In this document: positions 9,416-13,099 of the stretch, in pieces
Numbering within the stretch: the stretch's first letter is position 1
How the letters are laid out: each line of letters begins with the position of its first letter
NCBI GenBank assembly: GCA_001929475.1
Contig: LXFE01000281.1
Location: 1-13,099 of the forward strand
Length of the DNA: 13,099 nucleotides
Direction of reading: 5' to 3'
Source: Neolecta irregularis DAH-3
Lineage: Eukaryota; Ascomycota; Neolectomycetes; Neolectales; Neolectaceae
The notes under the pieces: generated by a model
The model's input: only the letters and a program-made list of their open reading frames with translations
The model's database searches: none
Told to the model about the DNA's origin: nothing
Position numbers and translations under genes: made by a program

Positions 9416-10139
9416 ATGAAAGACACGCGTCCCAAAACTTTTACAAACCAATACGAAAATGATCTTCATGGAAATATCGGTGTTAGTAAAGTCAAGAAAC
9501 AGGTAGTTTTTCTTCTGTAAAGAAGGATTAATGAGATGTCAGATTCGAGATACCTCTCGTTTGTTAAAAAAGGTATTTATGAATAGGGATAAACTCCTGA
9601 CAGAAGGACTCAATACCTGCGAATGTTCGGATAGATAAAGAGCGAGAGCTCAAAGCACTGAACGAAAAGCTTGCTGAATTGTCACAAGGATCCTTGGAAA
9701 AGAAGATATCCAAAAAATACAACATGGTTAAATTTTTCGGCAAGCACACTCCTCAAAAACATTCTGACAGGTGGAGAAAGGAAGAAGGCAGTCCGGAAGA
9801 TTGAGCAATTGGACAAGAAGATGAAACATTGCCAAGATGATGAGCAAAAGAAGAAGATACAGGCAGAAATTAAACGGTACCAAGTGGATATCAACTATAC
9901 CCTGGTATTCTATTTAAAGGGTCCGACTGACCCTTGAGTTTTTCCCGCGTGCAGAGAAGTACGTGTCGTTGTACAAGAGCGGAGAATCCGGAGTACGAAC
10001 TCGTGTTAGACGTGATATAGAGAATAGGATGGACGAAGGTAGGCTAGATGTTGCAGCCCCTTCTTTATTAAAGAATGCAGAAAAGTGCCCATTACAAGAA
10101 CACCAGAAGGAAGCCGCCCAAGACGACTTCTTTGAATAA
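9416..10139 (+). CDS. EFG1: rRNA-processing protein Efg1
   Basis: Nucleolar factor needed for early pre-rRNA cleavage and 18S rRNA formation (family knowledge). Exons 9416-9502, 9543-9572, 9604-9739, 9771-9904 and 9939-10139 join in phase to 195 residues; yeast Efg1 is a little over 230. Family landmarks in order: IRDTSRLLKK (30-39), IPANVRIDKERELKALN (about 43-59), KKYNMVKFF (76-84), ERKKAVRKIEQLDKKM (86-101), QVDINYTL (122-129) and FFPRAEKYVSLYKSG (130-144), with an acidic C-terminus ending DDFFE. The middle is a highly charged coiled coil, as in homologues. Introns are 40, 31, 31 and 34 nt; the third (9740-9770) is GC-AG. ATG 9416 (AAGGATGA context) is the only in-frame start before the conserved region. 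Apparent stop codons in single frames across this locus all fall in introns, so it is not a pseudogene on present evidence. Confidence 0.88.
9740..9770 (+). other. GC-AG intron in EFG1
   Basis: A 31-nt intron, donor GCAAGC, branch-like TCTGAC, acceptor ACAG, phase 1. It joins NMVKFF to ERKKAVRK, contiguous in Efg1 proteins. No GT donor fits the phase. Confidence 0.8.
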
Positions 10140-10248
10140 TCTCTGTTTTCAGGCGTTGGGGCGGTTAATGAAAGACTATATTATATTCACAATTCATTCG
10201 ATATGACTAGAACCATACGGCAAGTAATTATACAAGTCCATTCAATAT

Positions 10249-12133
10249 TTACCGTCCGCCTAAACAACGCCCCTGTATCTCTAAACTCCACCGAGCACGT
10301 TCAACACTCCCTGGCCTAACGCTTCCAAATCCTGTCCTTTGAAACTCATTTTCGCGTCGAAGTGCGTCCTCATGGAGATCCCACATGTATTTATATTCGC
10401 CTTGATAGTTAGACTCAAATACGGAGGAGATGTACCATAGTAGCCCGGCCATGTCGGAATTACGGACATCTTTTGTCGTGCAAGAGCGTCAGTGAATCGT
10501 GGCTGCCAAGCTGCTAACATCTCCATGGCCGAAGATGATATTTGTTCAGAGAGCAAGTTCTACTATTAGCACTGTTGATAGATGCAACTAGATTCCTGAC
10601 TGAGACTTTTTTCTTCAGACTTTGGTATGGCGAGATCAGTATCTTGACGAATGAGAGTATTATCCATCATTTCGAAATACATCTCTCTTAATTCAGATAC
10701 TTTACTATTTGATCGTGGATGACTCAGAGGAGATGGAACGGAAGAAGTAATAGCAAAGGTTGATGAAGTTGAAGATACTGTAAGAGGGGAGTGACTACTG
10801 TTTGGTCGATCAAATATTTCATCATCACCGAAAGAATTGATTGACGACGCTTCTGGATGGCGTACTGGGATCGGTTTGACTTCGAGTTGGAATAGTATGT
10901 CATCTATATCAGGTTCAGCTGCGAATGGTGATTGAGGCATCGACAAGAGTTGCAGGGGTGGAGTAGCCAATCCAGCTTTAGGAGAGAGAGAGTGAGTCAA
11001 CGAGGGAGTTTTGGCCTGTTCAGTAGGAATAGTTATAATGGCCTCTTTGAAATCGGGGGAGCAATCGCTTTCTGTCAGCGATATCGTCTCGAATTCGTCC
11101 TCCTTCAGCTTTGTACTTTCTATTTTATTGTCGACTTGCTCTTGAGCATGATGGCTCTCAAACTTTGTATATTCTCGGGTGAGAATGAATGAGACGCTTT
11201 TCTTTTGGCCGCTGGAGTCGCCCTTTTTCAACAGAGCTGTTTTGGGCGTATTGACATAAAGTGTCATCCTTGGAAGAGTTTTCGGTTCAAATTGTCGACT
11301 GAGATCTCTTACTTTTCCAAGATTATCCCGCAATCGATTGATCACAGGCGAATGCCTCTCTTTTGGAATTAAGAATTTGTTTGAAGCGGTCTTTTGTGCA
11401 GCAAGAGGAGTCAAAGGTTTTTGTGCGTTTGCTTTGTGCGGTCTCCGGGTTGTTCTTTTCACAGTGGCTTGCGCTTGCAAGCCTGCATAATTCCCTTGAT
11501 CGACAATAAGAGTATTCCTCTTTGACGTCAGCGTGCTATTACATTCTTTCTTTGGGATTGACGCATGATAATAGATTTCTATCAACGCGCTACAGGAGGA
11601 GATTTTGAAATCCATTTCTGCAATGCGGCTTAACAAGTGCAAGTGTAGGGATTCTAGAGCATTGAACGAATCAGAGGAGTACTCTTTGATCAGATGCGAG
11701 TGAGATATTTGGGGTGAATGCTAAATTAGTTAGCTTGTGACATGAGCCATTGTGAACTTGTTCACTAGCAGGTGGCGATGACGATGAGAGTTTTCTGGAG
11801 GTCTTTGAAAATGATTAGTAAGGCTACATGCGTATATACGGCCTACCGAGTGATCTAATTTCAAAACCCTTGGTTGAGGGCTTCCATTGTTGTTCGCAAC
11901 AGACCTTTGCGATATTTTATTGGACATACCGGATAGATCTCCTCGCGTAGTTGGGGAAAATGCTTGAGTAGTTTTGATGGAAGATAGATCCTACTGCCGA
12001 ATATGATGGATTTGAGTTTCGTATAGTCGCTGGTAGTCCTGTGAGTATGAATCAGGATGTCATGCTTCCGAAAGGGGACCCATCGAGGAATGTACGGGAC
12101 GCGTCTTACATCTCTTTCAGGTGAAATACACAT
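10249..12133 (-). CDS. Conserved-looking protein of unknown function, frame broken near the 3' end
   Basis: I do not recognise this gene. Reading leftward, proposed exons begin at ATG 12133 (MCISPERDVRRVPYIPRW) and run to 11995. Next come 11962-11847 (TRGDLSGMSNKIS...), 11802-11758 (Ser-rich), and a large exon from 11720. Introns here are 32, 44 and 37 nt, in phase. The middle (about 11640-10620) is Ser/Pro/Thr-rich and probably disordered, with a basic patch near KRTTRRPHK, a KKSVSF motif and the helix-like ESLHLHLLSRIAEMDFK. The C-terminus is globular in character: MEMLAAWQPRFTDALARQK, then YISSVFESNYQGEYKYMWDLH and GFGSVRPGSVERARW, ending GRCLGGR. Two frame breaks lie at homopolymers: a run of six T at 10607-10612 (just before a branch-like GCTAAT and an acceptor near 10558) and a run of four T at 10471-10474. 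Length errors or real decay would both explain them. The 5' end is uncertain. The stop at 10249 faces EFG1 across 109 bp. Confidence 0.6.
10471..10474 (-). other. Frame break in the unknown gene
   Basis: The frame coding for FTDALARQ runs into this four-base homopolymer. The continuation with protein character (DVRNSDMAGLLWYISSVFE) is in another frame that a single-base change in the run would connect. No GT or GC donor lies between, so splicing does not explain it. Confidence 0.6.
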
Positions 12134-12879
12134 TTTTGAAGGGATTAAGGCTTCATGGCGACTGTTCAAGGCAGTAACGATCGATAAAGATGCAGTTATA
12201 TAACGGGATACCACTTGAAACGAAAAGAAATTTGTCCTAGATAACGGCGGTTGGGATTTCTGCACTTTTGAAGCATCCTTTATTGTAACGCGCGAACTTG
12301 ACGCGACTCTTTTTTGAACTCGAGGATCGTTTGCAGCAAATCGGCCCCTTGACAAGTACAGCAAAGACGAGACAATTTATGAGCTGTTTTAGATTGCGCA
12401 ATCCCATGATCTCGGTAAAAGCAATAGTGGATTTCTAATGCAAATGTATTTTTTTCAAAGCGATTACAGGACCCTTCAGTTCTCCAAGACGCATTGCGCC
12501 CCAATGTTGTCAAACAAAGCCAATTTGAAGAAAAAGGAAATAAAACCTCGCTTAATCTATTTTAAATAGGGGGAAACAGAATGTTTTCGGTAATTGCGAA
12601 AAAACTATGCTGATTAATTGCTCCAGTCGCCAGTAGAATTACAGCTCGCAGAATCTAATGTCCGAGGTATAGCGTGCTCTTTGGGACTAGTGTAAATCGA
12701 TTTTTGGTCTCTTGCTAACTTGTAGTCATCCAGATCTGCAAAAATGGAATTTAATCAGAGTAGAACAAAGTATTCTCATTCTATTAATTCTTTTATCAAA
12801 GGTTTCTATAGGTGAAAAAGAAAAGATGTCTCACTCGAAAAGTGTAGCAAGGCCATGACAAAAATAGTTGATCACTATT
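12134..12879. other. Intergenic region or unresolved 5' part of the unknown gene
   Basis: The minus strand is open without an ATG from 12364 to 12133 in the same frame as the start chosen for the unknown gene, so an upstream exon is possible. A second minus-strand frame from about 12497 can be joined by a 33-nt intron (12464-12432 region), but the resulting peptide matches nothing I know. From about 12530 to 12880 I see nothing recognisable. Confidence 0.4.
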
Positions 12880-12925
12880 AGTGGAGACTACTGACGGATC
12901 CCCCACAGCTTCTATCGGCGGTGAT

Positions 12926-12942
12926 GAGCTGACTGTCAGCTC
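12926..12942. repeat. 17-nt palindrome in the LTR-like leader
   Basis: GAGCTGAC-T-GTCAGCTC, perfect over 8 bp on each side of one central base. In the transcript predicted from the minus strand it could form self-complementary structure or dimers. Confidence 0.7.
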
Positions 12943-12992
12943 AGAGGTACTAGTGTCTGTAAGGATGATGGCTAACCAGGCCTCCTTACAGT

Positions 12993-13005
12993 GGCTTATA
13001 TAGCC
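12993..13005 (-). promoter_or_regulatory. TATA box in the LTR-like end
   Basis: GGCTATATAAGCC on the minus strand lies immediately downstream of the tandem units. A start site some 25-35 bases further (about 12960-12975) would be expected. No functional evidence. Confidence 0.5.
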
Positions 13006-13025
13006 AAAGGTGCCCCTATCCTATA

Positions 13026-13096
13026 GGCCCCTGTCTCAGGAATTGCCCCTGGTTAATAGTGGGCCCCTGTCTCAGGTACTGCCCCTGGCTAATAGT
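13026..13096. repeat. Two tandem 35-bp units, 36-bp period
   Basis: Units 13026-13060 and 13062-13096 begin GGCCCCTGTCTCAGG and end in AATAGT. They differ at about four positions. A degenerate third copy (TGCCCCTATCCTATA) precedes them at about 13011-13025. Each unit contains a CCTG-TCT-CAGG hyphenated palindrome. The array may continue past the window end. Confidence 0.85.
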
Positions 13097-13099
13097 CCG

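Larger units (their letters stand above)
12880..13099 (-). mobile_element. LTR-like promoter end, incomplete
   Basis: Read on the minus strand, this contains two tandem GC-rich units (13096-13062 and 13060-13026) and then a TATA box inside a short inverted repeat (GGCTATATAAGCC, 13005-12993). A leader follows, bearing a 17-nt palindrome (12942-12926). Repeated upstream boxes, a TATA and a structured leader fit the U3-R part of an LTR retrotransposon. The window ends inside it, so no polypurine tract, terminal TG/CA or target-site duplication can be checked. Composition is sharply more GC-rich than the sequence to its left. Confidence 0.45.

Noticed and set aside
9671-9937. Single ORF reading for the EFG1 locus
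   Set aside because: Only its second half (GERKKAVRK onward) is the Efg1 frame; the first half is intron and out-of-frame exon 3.
12280-12513. Minus-strand 77-codon ORF as a gene
   Set aside because: No ATG in good context, no motif, and overlaps another equally weak frame; left as unresolved.
13026-13096. Tandem units considered as a CRISPR array
   Set aside because: Units are adjacent with a one-base gap and no spacers, and the genome is eukaryotic.

Overview
The window looks like nuclear DNA of a filamentous ascomycete (Pezizomycotina; a leotiomycete is plausible but not proven). Every recognisable gene is eukaryotic, spliced and fungal in type: a gamma-tubulin complex GCP2/Spc97 homologue, ribosomal protein uL13 (RPL16), a Mio/Sea4-type SEACAT (GATOR2) subunit and the rRNA-processing factor Efg1. 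A small secreted, probably GPI-anchored cysteine protein and one unrecognised gene complete the set. I rebuilt the exons by hand from reading-frame continuity and recalled family motifs. No alignment was run.

Layout: 1-232 is repeat-like or intergenic. GCP2 (minus, 233-2682) and RPL16 (plus, 2854-3585) diverge from a 171-bp promoter. From 3586 to 5115 there is an AT-rich gene-poor stretch with a GC-rich, TATA-containing island near 4690-4990 that looks like transposon debris. The secreted protein lies at 5116-5878 (plus). The Mio/Sea4 gene (minus, 6208-9331) and EFG1 (plus, 9416-10139) diverge from only 84 bp. An unrecognised gene on the minus strand (10249 to about 12133) has a well-formed C-terminal block but at least two frame breaks. 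The right end (about 12880-13099) looks like the promoter half of a retroelement LTR, with a TATA box and two tandem 36-bp units, pointing leftward.

The genes are housekeeping functions with no common pathway: microtubule nucleation, translation, TORC1 nutrient signalling and 18S rRNA maturation. The striking feature is gene structure. About 25 inferred introns are almost all 31-47 nt long, many of them 33-37 nt, and three are GC-AG introns. Very short introns hide gene starts and make ordinary ORF calling misleading here: the first exons of RPL16 lie under a long antisense ORF. I did not find a convincing new multi-gene system. The splicing architecture and the two mobile-element-like flanks are the most unusual things seen.
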